DNA of 50,893 nucleotides from an uncultured Ruminococcus sp. (GTDB taxonomy: Bacteria; Bacillota; Clostridia; Oscillospirales; Acutalibacteraceae): positions 1-50,893 of the forward strand of contig CACZZB010000013.1 of NCBI GenBank assembly GCA_902785555.1. The letters are read 5' to 3'. The position numbers and the translations under genes were made by a program. The first letter of the stretch is position 1. Each line of letters begins with the position of its first letter. Positions 26,418-35,121 of the stretch are shown here, piece after piece. Under the pieces are notes generated by a model. That model ran no database searches, had not been told where the DNA came from, and was given only the letters and a program-made list of their open reading frames with translations.

Positions 26418-26468
26418 ACTCAAAATTCACAGCTTCACTCTCCACACTTTATCAAGGAGGAATTTTTC

Positions 26469-27206
26469 TTGCCAAGCGTATTTTTAAGCCCGTCTACTCA
26501 GGAATACAATCCTTATATCGACGGCGGAAACGAAGAATATTATATGAATATCATAACGGATGCCCTTATCCCCTATCTTGAAGCATCCGGCATAGAGTAT
26601 GAAAGAAATGACCCTTCAAAAACATTCGCAAACTCCGTGAGGCTCTCAAACAGCGGAAATTTTGATTTGCACCTTGCACTCCATTCAAATGCCGCTCCTC
26701 CCCAAAATTCGGGAAAATTCACGGGCAGTCAGGTATATTATTATACCGACAGTGTTCAGGGAAAAAAAGCCGCTGATATTTTCGCCAATAACCTTAAAGA
26801 AATATATTACAATCCCGAAAACGTAAAAACCGTTCCAACAAAAACTCTGGGTGAACTCAACCGTACAAAAGCACCTGCAATTCTTATCGAACTTGCATAT
26901 CACGATAATCCCGATGACGCTGAATGGATTCGTGACAATATCGGCACTATCGCTCAGAATTTAGCCATATCAATAAGCGATTTTCTCGGCATTGCCGAAC
27001 AATCCCCCACTCCCATGCAGACAGCTACTGTAAGTACACAAAATTCAAATCTTAATCTTCGTGCCGAACCTTCGCAAAATTCCCGTATCATCGCCCGTAT
27101 ACCCAACGGCTCAAAAATACAGATTCTCGGCAATGACGGAAACTGGTATCTCACTTTATGGAACGGCTCAAAGGGATATGTTTCGGGTGACTATCTTCAA
27201 TTTTAA
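26469..27206 (+). CDS. N-acetylmuramoyl-L-alanine amidase-like protein (Amidase_3) with SH3b domain
   Basis: 245 residues from a TTG at 26469, with AAGGAGG 8 nt upstream. Residues 1-165 are an Amidase_3 fold with LHLALHSNAAP (Zn His) and ILIELAYHDNPDDA (catalytic Glu). The usual first Zn block GHGG is replaced by SPSTQEYNPY, a variant known in Clostridia. Residues 178-245 are an SH3b cell-wall-binding domain (LNLRAEPSQNSRIIARIPNG, WNGSKGYVSGDYLQF). There is no signal peptide, so export is unexplained. It follows the deacetylase by 51 nt; both act on the cell wall, perhaps during sporulation. Confidence 0.85.
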   Translation: MPSVFLSPSTQEYNPYIDGGNEEYYMNIITDALIPYLEASGIEYERNDPSKTFANSVRLSNSGNFDLHLALHSNAAPPQNSGKFTGSQVYYYTDSVQGKKAADIFANNLKEIYYNPENVKTVPTKTLGELNRTKAPAILIELAYHDNPDDAEWIRDNIGTIAQNLAISISDFLGIAEQSPTPMQTATVSTQNSNLNLRAEPSQNSRIIARIPNGSKIQILGNDGNWYLTLWNGSKGYVSGDYLQF

Positions 27207-27229
27207 CTGAACGAAATTTAAAAAATCTA

Positions 27230-27258
27230 TTTACAAAAATAAAAATTTATGATATATT
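27230..27258 (+). promoter_or_regulatory. perR promoter
   Basis: TTTACA (27230-27235), 17-nt spacer, TATATT (27253-27258). A degenerate palindromic TTAACAATTAA follows at the start site; it is too weak to be called a Per box. Confidence 0.5.
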
Positions 27259-27301
27259 ATATTAACAATTAAGAACAGTTATCGTTTTGGAGGTGAACAT
27301 C

Positions 27302-27721
27302 ATGCAGTTCAAACGAAATTTCAGTGCAAAAAGAGAGGCTATTTACAGAACACTTTCATCTACCGACTCTCATCCGACAGCCGAATGGATATACGAAAAG
27401 CTCAAAACTGAGATTCCCGACCTCAGCCTCGGCACAGTTTACAGAAACTTATCTGTGTTTAAGGAATCAGGTCTTGTAAAATCTGTCGGTGTTGTCAACG
27501 GACATGAGCGTTTCGACTGGGATACTTCGCAGCATTCCCATTTCGTCTGTAACTGCTGTTTCAAGATAATCGACATCCCAAAGTCAAGGATGTTCATTGA
27601 CCAGAACACTGTCAGTCATCTTGAAAATGAATGTGATGTGCATATCCAAAACCATAGCATTACTTTTTATGGCTTGTGCGGTGACTGTTCCAAAAAAATT
27701 TCTGAATCGGAGGATAAATAA
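27302..27721 (+). CDS. perR: Fur-family peroxide-type regulator PerR
   Basis: 139 residues. The winged helix has [12 protein letters not shown] and [19 protein letters not shown]. The regulatory part shows [15 protein letters not shown] (Fe/Mn site and Zn Cys pair) and a second pair in YGLCGDCSK. PerR senses peroxide by iron-catalysed oxidation of His. Start ATG at 27302 with GGAGG 8 nt upstream. rbr begins 2 nt after its stop, a common PerR-rubrerythrin operon that supports PerR over Fur or Zur. Confidence 0.93.
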   Translation: MQFKRNFSAKREAIYRTLSSTDSHPTAEWIYEKLKTEIPDLSLGTVYRNLSVFKESGLVKSVGVVNGHERFDWDTSQHSHFVCNCCFKIIDIPKSRMFIDQNTVSHLENECDVHIQNHSITFYGLCGDCSKKISESEDK

Positions 27722-27722
27722 A

Positions 27723-28268
27723 ATGAAAAAATTTGTATGTTCAGTATGCGGCTATGTTTATGAAGGCACTGAGGCTCCCGAAGTCTGTCCTATCTGTAAA
27801 GCCCCCAAAGAAAAATTCAACGAGATAAAGGCTGAAACAGCTTATGCTACCATGCACGAGGTAGGCGTTGCAAAGGGCGTTGACCCCGAGATATATAAAG
27901 AACTCGTTTCAAACTTCAACGGTGAATGTGCAGAAGTAGGTATGTACCTTGCCATGGCAAGACAGGCTGACCGTGAAGGCTATCCCGAAATCTCAGCTGC
28001 TTTCACAAAATACGCTTTTGAAGAAGCTGAACACGCTGCCAAATTTGCGGAACTTCTCGGTGAAGTCCTCACAGACAGCACCAAGAAAAATCTTGAAATG
28101 CGTGCCGATGCCGAAGCAGGTGCCTGTGCAGGCAAATTTGAACTCGCTAAACTTGCAAAGGCTCAGAATCTTGATGCAATCCATGACACCGTTCACGAAA
28201 TGGCAAAAGATGAAGCTCGTCACGGTGCAGGCTTCAAGGGTCTTTTAAAGAGATATTTCGGTGAATAA
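27723..28268 (+). CDS. rbr: Rubrerythrin (reversed domain order)
   Basis: 181 residues. The rubredoxin-like CXXC pair ([10 protein letters not shown] and CPICKAP) is at the N-terminus and the ferritin-like di-iron domain follows ([34 protein letters not shown], [11 protein letters not shown]). In classical rubrerythrin the rubredoxin domain is C-terminal; this reversed order is that of the highly peroxide-inducible Clostridium enzymes. It reduces hydrogen peroxide with NADH through rubredoxin partners. Confidence 0.95.
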   Translation: MKKFVCSVCGYVYEGTEAPEVCPICKAPKEKFNEIKAETAYATMHEVGVAKGVDPEIYKELVSNFNGECAEVGMYLAMARQADREGYPEISAAFTKYAFEEAEHAAKFAELLGEVLTDSTKKNLEMRADAEAGACAGKFELAKLAKAQNLDAIHDTVHEMAKDEARHGAGFKGLLKRYFGE

Positions 28269-28297
28269 TCTGTTATAATCAAACAATTTTTTAACAA

Positions 28298-28335
28298 AGT
28301 CCTCTGATTTTTTCTTTATATCAGGGGGCTTTTTT
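28298..28335 (+). terminator. Terminator of the perR-rbr operon
   Basis: AGTCCTCTGAT pairs with ATCAGGGGGCT (two G-U), then TTTTT. Confidence 0.85.
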
Positions 28336-28402
28336 CCTTGATTTATTATAAAAGTTATGATATATTTATTTAAAATAAATCTTTTTGGAAAGGTGTAATC
28401 TT

Positions 28403-28897
28403 ATGCAGTGTAAAAATTGTGGTGCGGAAGTCGGCATTGAATACCGTTTGTGCCCCTATTGCAAGAGTGAAGTGCAGTACCCTCAGCCAAACGGTCAGCA
28501 GAATCAGCCTATCATTATACAGAATATTATCCAAAATCCTGCCGATAATTCGGGTTATAACCCAAACTACAATAATCCGAATTACAATAATCAAGGATAT
28601 AATCAGAATTATAATCAGGGATACAATAATAATCCCGTAGGCGATTTTATCAACCAATTTGCCGGAAATAATTATCCCATGGACGGCAATGTAAGCTATA
28701 AAAACAAAACCATAACCCTTTTGCTTGCCATTTTTTTAGGCTTTTTCGGAATACACAGACTTTATGCAGGAAGATATATCACAGGTCTTATTTATATGTT
28801 TACATACGGATTGGGTTTCCTCGGCTGGATAGTAGATATTATTCTGATAGTCACGGGCAGATTCAAAGATGGTCGTGGCTTGTATATCGTAAATTAG
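28403..28897 (+). CDS. TM2-domain protein with zinc ribbon and Asn/Tyr/Gln-rich linker
   Basis: 164 residues. The ATG at 28403 has GGAAAGGTG 7 nt upstream. Residues 1-26 are a zinc ribbon (CKNC, CPYC). Residues 30-95 are a low-complexity N/Q/Y/P linker with repeated YNNPNYNN-like units. Residues 100-164 form a TM2 domain: two helices around GFFGIHRLYAGRYITGLIYM and a closing GLGFLGWIVDIILI. TM2 proteins are membrane proteins of unknown function. The zinc ribbon is expected to face the cytoplasm. Confidence 0.85.
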   Translation: MQCKNCGAEVGIEYRLCPYCKSEVQYPQPNGQQNQPIIIQNIIQNPADNSGYNPNYNNPNYNNQGYNQNYNQGYNNNPVGDFINQFAGNNYPMDGNVSYKNKTITLLLAIFLGFFGIHRLYAGRYITGLIYMFTYGLGFLGWIVDIILIVTGRFKDGRGLYIVN

Positions 28898-28907
28898 ACA
28901 GAAAATT

Positions 28908-28934
28908 ACCGAACTGCTCTTTGAACAGTTCGGT
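28908..28934. terminator. Terminator between TM2 and gatB genes
   Basis: ACCGAACTG and CAGTTCGGT form a 9-bp stem, followed by TTTTTG on the plus strand. The two genes converge here. Confidence 0.85.
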
Positions 28935-28946
28935 TTTTGTTATATA

Positions 28947-30386
28947 TCAGAGTTTTGCTATTTCAGCCATCACAAGTTTATTTACTTCCGCAGGGTCGCA
29001 TTTGCCTTTCATCTCTTTCATGACAAAGCCTACTATTGCTCCCATAGCCTTTTTCTTGCCGGCTTTCATATCCGCAACAGCTTTCGGATTTGCTTCAATG
29101 GCTTTCTTTACGGTTTCAGCCAGTGCACCGCTATCCGTTTTGATGATAAGATTATTCTTCTCGGCATATTCAACAGGGTCAACATCTTCATTGAATATAT
29201 GTTCAAATACCTGTTTTGCGATAGTATTGTTTATCTTCTTTTCATCAAGGAGTTTTATAAGTGAAGCAAGATGTTTTCCGCTGAACGATATCTCCGTTAT
29301 ATCCTTGTCGGTATCCTTCGACAATCTCAGGGTCTCGCCTATTATCCAGTTTGAAACCTTCTTGGGGTCTGCTCCCTCGTTAACTCCGTCCTCGAATATA
29401 TCAGCCAGTTCCTTATATTCTGTGATAAGTCCTATATCATATTCGGGTATGCCGTATTCACGGGCATATCTTTCTTTTTTCTCGTCACGAAGTTCGGGCT
29501 GATTTGATTTTATTCTCTCAAGCCATTCATCATCTATTATCAACGGAACCAAATCGGGGTCGGGGAAATATCTGTAATCCTGTGCATCTTCCTTTGAACG
29601 CATGGTATATGAATATCCCTTGTCATCGTCCCATCTTCTCGTTTCCTGCACGACTTTATCCCCTGCATCAAGTATATCCGCCTGTCTTTCAAACTCGTTC
29701 TCGATACATCTCTTTATAGCCTTGAATGAATTAAGATTCTTTGTTTCGGTTCTTGTACCGAATTTTTCCGTGCCTTTCTCTCTGAGCGACATATTCACGT
29801 CTACACGCATTGAACCCTCGTTCAGCTTGCAGTCGGATGCTCCGAGATACTGTATCGTCAGACGAAGTTTGTCAAGATATGCCAGAACTTCATCCGCTGA
29901 ACGCATATCGGGTTCGGAAACTATCTCAACAAGCGGTACACCCGAGCGGTTGAAATCGACATAGGTTTCACCCGTGAAAGCATTGTGAATGAGTTTTCCT
30001 GCATCTTCTTCCATGTGCATTTCATGTATGCGGACAAATTTCTTTCCGTTTTCAGTTTCGATTTCAATTTTACCGTCACGGCATATCGGATAATAAAGCT
30101 GTGATATCTGATAATTCTGAGGGTTATCGGGATAAAAATAATTCTTTCTGTCGAATTTGCTGTTTCTTGTTATATTGCAGTTGGTCGCAAGACCTATTGA
30201 TATAGCCTTGTCAACGACTGCCCTGTTCAGTACAGGCAATGAACCGGGCATTCCCGAACATACGGGACACACATTTATATTCGGACTTCCGCCGAATGCC
30301 GTTGAACATCCGCAGAATATTTTTGTTTTGGTGTTAAGCTCAACATGGACTTCAAGTCCTATTACTGCCTCATATTCTTTACTCAT
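28947..30386 (-). CDS. gatB: Aspartyl/glutamyl-tRNA amidotransferase subunit B
   Basis: 479 residues. The start is MSKEYEAVIGLEVHVELNTK at 30386 with GAGGTGA upstream; an in-frame extension lies over gatA's end. Motifs: CPVCSGMPGSLPVLN, RKNYFYPDNPQNYQIS, the Mg/ATP site region IEIVSEPDMRS, and a C-terminal tail domain (IVGFVMKEMKGKCDP) that binds tRNA. GatB phosphorylates Glu on misacylated tRNA-Gln and the Asp form for tRNA-Asn. It is the last gene of gatCAB. Confidence 0.98.
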   Translation of the reverse strand: MSKEYEAVIGLEVHVELNTKTKIFCGCSTAFGGSPNINVCPVCSGMPGSLPVLNRAVVDKAISIGLATNCNITRNSKFDRKNYFYPDNPQNYQISQLYYPICRDGKIEIETENGKKFVRIHEMHMEEDAGKLIHNAFTGETYVDFNRSGVPLVEIVSEPDMRSADEVLAYLDKLRLTIQYLGASDCKLNEGSMRVDVNMSLREKGTEKFGTRTETKNLNSFKAIKRCIENEFERQADILDAGDKVVQETRRWDDDKGYSYTMRSKEDAQDYRYFPDPDLVPLIIDDEWLERIKSNQPELRDEKKERYAREYGIPEYDIGLITEYKELADIFEDGVNEGADPKKVSNWIIGETLRLSKDTDKDITEISFSGKHLASLIKLLDEKKINNTIAKQVFEHIFNEDVDPVEYAEKNNLIIKTDSGALAETVKKAIEANPKAVADMKAGKKKAMGAIVGFVMKEMKGKCDPAEVNKLVMAEIAKL

Positions 30387-30396
30387 GTTTATCACC

Positions 30397-31875
30397 TCAT
30401 TCATACAATGGAGAATGTCTTGAATTGTCTTTGAAATTCTGTTCAAAACTGTATGCAGCTTTTATAACAGCCTTTTCGTTGAAGGTCTGTCCCATTAACT
30501 GCAAGCCTATCGGCAAACCGTCTTTGTCATATCCGCATGGCAACGATACAGCAGGTATTCCCGTAAGATTTATCGAAACCGTGTATACATCTCCGAGATA
30601 CATCTTTATCGGGTCACTCAGGGATTCACCTATTTTAAGAGCCGTTGTCGGTGCAACAGGTCCGAGGACTACATCATATTTTTCAAAGGCCTTGTCAAAA
30701 GCCTGTTTTATAAGAGCCTTTACCCTCAGTGCCTTTACATAATAAGCATCAAAATATCCCGATGACAAAACGAATGAACCGAGCATTATTCTTCTCTTGA
30801 CTTCATCTCCGAAACCCTCGGAACGGGTCTTTTTATACATATTATTCAGGTCGGTATATTTTTCAGTCCTGTAACCGTATTTTACACCGTCAAATCTTTC
30901 AAGATTTGATGAAGCCTCCGCACAGGCGATTATATAATAAGCCGGTATCGCATATTTCACCATGCCTAAGTCAAAATATTCTACTTCCGCTCCCATTTCA
31001 CGGAATTTTTCTGCCGCTGCAAGAACTTTTTCCTTTACTTCTTCATCTATGCCGTCAAGGAAATAATCCTTTGGAACACCTATTTTCATTCCACTGACAT
31101 CATTCTGCAAAGCTGTTGTGAAATCAGTATCATTCCTGTTTGCGGAAGTGGAATCCTTCGGGTCATGTCCCGAGATTATTTCAAGGACAGCCGCACAGTC
31201 CGTTACATCTTTTGCCATAGGTCCTATCTGGTCGAGTGATGAACCGTATGCAATTTGTCCGTAACGTGATACTCTGCCATAAGTAGGTTTTATTCCTGTA
31301 ATGCCACAGAATGAAGCAGGCTGTCTTATAGAGCCGCCTGTATCTGTGCCGAGTGCCGCTGCACAGGAATTTGCCGCAACAGCCGCCGCCGAACCGCCCG
31401 AAGAACCTCCGGGAACTCTGTTCAAATCCCATGGATTTTTCGTTGCACCGAAATATGACGATTCCGTTGTACTGCCCATAGCAAATTCATCCATGTTAGT
31501 CTTTCCGAGCACGACTACACCCGCATCCAATAAATTCTGTACTGCCGTACTCGTATAAGTCGGATAAAAATTTCCGAGTATCTTTGAACCGCATGAAGTG
31601 AGCGTTTCTTTCATACATAATACATCTTTTATCGCCATCGGGACACCCATAAGTTTTGACCATACTTCCCCGTCAGCGATTTTTCTATCTATAAACTCAG
31701 CTCTTTCAAGAGCTTTTTCTTCCATTACCGTTATATAGGCATTTACATCTTTTTCAGTATTTTTTATCTGTTCGAGATAAGCCTTTGTTGCTTCAACAGA
31801 TGTAATTTCTTTATCTGCAATTTTTCTGCCGAGTTCAACCGCTGTAAAGCTCCTTATTTCCTTTGACGAATACAC
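30397..31875 (-). CDS. gatA: Aspartyl/glutamyl-tRNA amidotransferase subunit A
   Basis: 492 residues from a GTG at 31875 with GGGGGA 8 nt upstream. It is an amidase-signature enzyme that frees ammonia from glutamine. The catalytic Lys lies in MAIKDVL, the cis-Ser and nucleophile Ser in PGGSSGGSAAAVAAN and GTDTGGSIRQPASFC. Ammonia is channelled to GatB. gatB follows by 10 nt. Confidence 0.98.
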   Translation of the reverse strand: MYSSKEIRSFTAVELGRKIADKEITSVEATKAYLEQIKNTEKDVNAYITVMEEKALERAEFIDRKIADGEVWSKLMGVPMAIKDVLCMKETLTSCGSKILGNFYPTYTSTAVQNLLDAGVVVLGKTNMDEFAMGSTTESSYFGATKNPWDLNRVPGGSSGGSAAAVAANSCAAALGTDTGGSIRQPASFCGITGIKPTYGRVSRYGQIAYGSSLDQIGPMAKDVTDCAAVLEIISGHDPKDSTSANRNDTDFTTALQNDVSGMKIGVPKDYFLDGIDEEVKEKVLAAAEKFREMGAEVEYFDLGMVKYAIPAYYIIACAEASSNLERFDGVKYGYRTEKYTDLNNMYKKTRSEGFGDEVKRRIMLGSFVLSSGYFDAYYVKALRVKALIKQAFDKAFEKYDVVLGPVAPTTALKIGESLSDPIKMYLGDVYTVSINLTGIPAVSLPCGYDKDGLPIGLQLMGQTFNEKAVIKAAYSFEQNFKDNSRHSPLYE

Positions 31876-31897
31876 GAAAAAAATCCCCCTTTTTTAA

Positions 31898-32182
31898 TCA
31901 AAATGTTTTCGGTACGATATAGCTGTCCTCCGATTTTTCGGGGGCATTCAACAGCATATTTTCACGGTCATTGACGTTTGTAACCACATCTTCCCTGAGT
32001 ACATTCGATACAGGGAAACAATGGCTCATAGGCTCGACCTGTGCAGTATCAAGTTCATTGAGCATATTCACATAATCAAGCATATCGGACATATCTTTTT
32101 TAGCCTGTTCCTTGCTGTCATCTGACAGTTCAAGCTTTGCAAGCTCTGCAACATATTTTATCATATCATCTGTTATCTGCAT
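31898..32182 (-). CDS. gatC: Aspartyl/glutamyl-tRNA amidotransferase subunit C
   Basis: 94 residues of normal GatC length. It starts MQITDDMIKYVAELAKLELS and ends NAPEKSEDSYIVPKTF, both characteristic. GatC wraps around the GatA-GatB interface. It heads the operon, with GGAGG 7-8 nt upstream of the ATG, and is followed 22 nt later by gatA. Confidence 0.97.
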   Translation of the reverse strand: MQITDDMIKYVAELAKLELSDDSKEQAKKDMSDMLDYVNMLNELDTAQVEPMSHCFPVSNVLREDVVTNVNDRENMLLNAPEKSEDSYIVPKTF

Positions 32183-32213
32183 ATATCTTCCTCCAATTTA
32201 TTTTACTAAAAAA

Positions 32214-32251
32214 GCCGCATCAAAACTGCCTGTTCGCAGAATCAATGCGGT
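32214..32251 (-). terminator. Hairpin with T run between the MORN gene and gatC (terminator or attenuator)
   Basis: CCGCAT and ATGCGG form the outer stem, with an inner CTGC/GCAG hairpin, followed by TTTTTT on the minus strand. It lies downstream of the gatCAB promoter (32277-32305), so gat transcripts must pass through it. CAAAAC at its 5' side can instead pair with GTTTTG inside the stem, giving a competing structure. Confidence 0.6.
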
Positions 32252-32276
32252 TTTGTCAACAGCTATGTATAATAAT

Positions 32277-32305
32277 ATCATATCTGCCGAAAAATTACAA
32301 GTCAA
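32277..32305 (-). promoter_or_regulatory. Candidate gatCAB promoter
   Basis: Minus strand TTGACT (32300-32305), 17-nt spacer, TATGAT (32277-32282), just after the MORN gene stop. Confidence 0.65.
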
Positions 32306-32307
32306 AT

Positions 32308-33492
32308 TTAATCATTTTTCGCTCGTCTTTTTCTTTTCTTCCTGCCGTTTTCCCATTCACCGTCATACAATACCTTTCCTTTGGCATTTATAAGCTTTCC
32401 ATAGCCGTTTTGAATATCATTTTTCCATTCACCCTCGTATACATTTCCGTTGCGGTACGTCTGCTTTCCCCAACCTTCCGAAAGGTCATCAACAAATTCT
32501 CCTTCATAAATTCTGCCGTCAGACCATGTATACACTCCGTGTCCGTTGAACATTTCGTTTCCGAACTCACCGCAGTAAACATCACCATTGGGAAACTGCA
32601 CTTTTCCGAAGCCGTTCCTCAAATCGTCTTTATATTCTCCTTCATATATTTCACCGTTTGAAGAAATGTATTTTCCGAAGCCGTTTCTTAAATCATCACG
32701 AAATTCACCCTCATATACATCTCCGTCTGTATAAGTGTATTTTCCGTGACCGTTTTTATTATCATCTTTCCATTCACCCTCATAAAAATCCCCATTGGCA
32801 TAAGTATATTTCCCGAAACCGTCTTTCAGACCGTCCTTGAAATCGCCCTCGTAAGAATCACCGCCTGCATGTATCCATTTTCCTTTGCCGTTGGGGAAAT
32901 CGTCTTTAAACTCACACTCGCAAAAAGTACCTTTATCCCAGACATATTTTCCGTGACCGTTTTTCATGTCGTTTTTCCATTCACCCTCATAGTATGAGTT
33001 GTCAGGATAAGTTTCCCTGCCGAAACCCGACCTTTCATCTTCTTTGAAATATCCCTCATAGACAGTACCGTCACCACAGTCGAATTTTCCCTTGCCATGT
33101 TTAAGATAGTTCTTCCAGCTTCCTTCATACACTCCGCCGTCAGCCCATTTATATCTGCCTTCACCGTTAATGGCATCCTCTTTCCATTCACCGATATATT
33201 CATCTCCGGTTTCATATATATATTTTCCGATACCGTCACGCATCCCGTCTTTCCATTCGCCCTCATATACTGCACCGTCAACATATTCTACACGGTGATA
33301 ACCGTTGCGTTTTTCGTCTTCTTCATAGTCTTCGTCCTCAATCTCACGGCACTTTTGCAATATCCATTCATCAGGCAATTCTTTTTCGCATATTTCCTCT
33401 TTATCTTCTTCAAAAAGATTTTTATTCAATAATTTTGACACTTTGTCTATACAATCATCTATCGCCTTGTCTATAAAATCATCTGTCATCAA
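32308..33492 (-). CDS. MORN-repeat protein, 14 repeats
   Basis: 394 residues. An acidic N-terminal region of about 70 residues (DDFIDKAIDDCIDKVSKLL, EEDKEEICEKE) precedes about 14 MORN repeats of 22-24 residues, consensus YEGEWKDD-NG-GKY. The tail is very basic (GRKKRKRRAKND). MORN repeats form an extended beta sheet that binds lipids or proteins. There is no signal or membrane segment. The start lies 12 nt downstream of the Rsr stop on the same strand, and GGAGG precedes it, so the gene is almost certainly cotranslated with Rsr from the Y-RNA-like operon. A role as a Ro partner or effector is inference. The basic tail could bind RNA. Confidence 0.85.
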   Translation of the reverse strand: MMTDDFIDKAIDDCIDKVSKLLNKNLFEEDKEEICEKELPDEWILQKCREIEDEDYEEDEKRNGYHRVEYVDGAVYEGEWKDGMRDGIGKYIYETGDEYIGEWKEDAINGEGRYKWADGGVYEGSWKNYLKHGKGKFDCGDGTVYEGYFKEDERSGFGRETYPDNSYYEGEWKNDMKNGHGKYVWDKGTFCECEFKDDFPNGKGKWIHAGGDSYEGDFKDGLKDGFGKYTYANGDFYEGEWKDDNKNGHGKYTYTDGDVYEGEFRDDLRNGFGKYISSNGEIYEGEYKDDLRNGFGKVQFPNGDVYCGEFGNEMFNGHGVYTWSDGRIYEGEFVDDLSEGWGKQTYRNGNVYEGEWKNDIQNGYGKLINAKGKVLYDGEWENGRKKRKRRAKND

Positions 33493-33504
33493 ATATCCTC
33501 CATA

Positions 33505-34947
33505 TCATTCGATATAGTCACAATCCTCGATAGTCTTTATCAAACTGCTTGTACCCTGTTCGGAAAGCTGTATGAAATCAAGAACCTTTTCAGACCAACC
33601 TGCTATAATATTAGTCCTGTTCCCGTGAAACTGCTGTGTACCGTATCCAACTAAATCTATTGCGTGTACCCACAAATTTTGATTTGTCTGTTTTCTGTAT
33701 TCATAAGCCATCTGCTGAACGGTCTTTTTTGAGTACCAATTTATACGGTTACATTCATTATCGGACAAAATTATTATCCTGTCGGCTTTTATTTTTTTAT
33801 CCATCATTTCTTTGAACGGCAGATACATATTTGTACCGCCTCCGTAAGGAATATTACGTATTGTTTCAAGTATGGGTGTTTTGCTTGAAAAATCAAATTT
33901 TCTTATTTCCGTATCAAATGTATAAAAAATGCTGTTATCACAGATTTTATTTGCGACAAGTCCGAGCAAGACAGCTATTTCATAATACATGATATCCGAT
34001 TGCCTGCTGATACGTCCGCTCATTGAACCCGATACATCAACAGCTATAACAGTTGTACCCGATAATTTCGGCATATTTTCAACAGACACTTCAAGAGCGT
34101 TTTCAAGCACATCAAAGACTTTTGAGCCTGCAATATCGCTGACAGCCTTATATGCCGACAGATATCTGAAAGGAAGCTGTTTTGATTTTTTCACTCTCAC
34201 GGGGTCTTGTATGACATCAAGAACCGTCTGCAAATTTGACGGTTCAGCCTGCAATATATTCCTTAAATTCCTCAGATATGCCATGTAGCCGACTTTTCCG
34301 CTGTCAATGAGCTTTTCCCAAGTTTCTTTATTATTTCCGTTTTTTGATAATTCCGTTTCCCAAGTGACAGGTGTTTTCAAATTGCCCTCAATGCACCTTT
34401 TCCACATATCGGACTGTTCAGGTGTTTTGGGTGACGGTCTGCACATACATATCAGGTCACGCATTTTCACCGACTTATTATCACCTTTATATTTTGCAAG
34501 CGTATATTCGTCAAAATTTACAAGAACATCATTTATGCCTTTTTTAAGACTGTTCGGAACAGGTCTTTTTCCGAATGTATCTATGTAAAATGCCATTATC
34601 TCCGTGACATCATCTCCACGAACCGTCACACCTCTGACAGTTTTCCTTACAAAAGGCTTGCCCTCATTTTCATGTGCAAGGTATGCCGTCAAGACGTGTG
34701 CCACTGAACGCATATTGAATACACGCCTTGCAAAAATTGCAAGTTTAGACACAAGCTCAGGGTCACTTTTAATGACACTTACAATTGTTTTCTGCATATC
34801 TTCCGAGTTATCGCCGTAGAATTTGCTCTCATTGAAAAAAGATGTAAGCACTTGTGAAACGAGTTTTTCCTTGTCAGCCATTTTATAAGCAGGCTGACCA
34901 CAATTATTTACTGTTTTGATAGATTGTTTTAAATTGAATTTTGACAT
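33505..34947 (-). CDS. rsr: Ro60/Rsr-family TROVE-domain RNA-binding protein
   Basis: 480 residues. Residues 1-300 form the TROVE (HEAT-like ring) domain: an N-terminal glycine/Asn lead-in, KLAIFARRVFNMRSVAHVLT, and KMRDLICMCRPSPKTPEQS, a typical Ro motif. Residues 305-480 are a von Willebrand A domain with MIDAS site DVSGSMSG, a Thr in YGGGTNMYLPF and ILSDNECNR. Ro proteins bind misfolded RNAs in the ring cavity and Y RNAs on the outside; in Deinococcus Rsr works with PNPase and in Salmonella with YrlA and the RtcB repair genes. AGGGAGG is 7-8 nt upstream of the ATG. Five tRNA-like RNA units lie directly upstream in the same direction. Confidence 0.95.
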   Translation of the reverse strand: MSKFNLKQSIKTVNNCGQPAYKMADKEKLVSQVLTSFFNESKFYGDNSEDMQKTIVSVIKSDPELVSKLAIFARRVFNMRSVAHVLTAYLAHENEGKPFVRKTVRGVTVRGDDVTEIMAFYIDTFGKRPVPNSLKKGINDVLVNFDEYTLAKYKGDNKSVKMRDLICMCRPSPKTPEQSDMWKRCIEGNLKTPVTWETELSKNGNNKETWEKLIDSGKVGYMAYLRNLRNILQAEPSNLQTVLDVIQDPVRVKKSKQLPFRYLSAYKAVSDIAGSKVFDVLENALEVSVENMPKLSGTTVIAVDVSGSMSGRISRQSDIMYYEIAVLLGLVANKICDNSIFYTFDTEIRKFDFSSKTPILETIRNIPYGGGTNMYLPFKEMMDKKIKADRIIILSDNECNRINWYSKKTVQQMAYEYRKQTNQNLWVHAIDLVGYGTQQFHGNRTNIIAGWSEKVLDFIQLSEQGTSSLIKTIEDCDYIE

Positions 34948-34975
34948 TAAAATTACCTCCCTGATAAAAATAAAA

Positions 34976-35101
34976 GGCAGAGAAATCCAAAAACGGTAAG
35001 CATAAATTATGCTTGCTCTGCTCTGCCTGTTGAGCTATTCCCGAAAAGAGAAGCCGGACTCGAACCGGCAACACGAAGAACCCGTTTTTTGCACTGCTGC
35101 C
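34976..35101 (-). ncRNA. Y-RNA-like/tRNA-like unit E (nearest to rsr)
   Basis: 126 nt. Closing stem GGCAG/CTGCC, then the internal motif CAGTGCA (5') opposite GGATTTCT (3'), then inner stem AAAAACGG/CCGTTTTT. Inside, in order: conserved CTTCG, T-arm GCCGGTTCGAGTCCGGC (35053-35069), an acceptor-like hairpin TTCTC/GGGAA (35038-35052), a perfect D-arm TAGCTCAACAGGCAGAGC (35020-35037) and a hairpin AAGCATAATTTATGCTT at the place of an anticodon arm. The tRNA order is thus permuted: 3' half before 5' half, joined through a closed acceptor stem, as in YrlA RNAs. The break is in the variable region. No CCA end or free acceptor exists, so it cannot be aminoacylated. Confidence 0.82.
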
Positions 35102-35121
35102 ATAAAAATATATAAAATAAA

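Noticed and set aside
26409..26443. Terminator between the deacetylase and amidase genes
   Set aside because: The hairpin is good but no T run follows; it includes the stop codon and may only affect mRNA stability.
27259..27301. PerR box at the perR promoter
   Set aside because: TTAACAATTAA has too few matches to the 7-1-7 consensus.
32183..32305. T-box leader of gatCAB
   Set aside because: No T-box sequence TGGNACCGCG-like element and too short.
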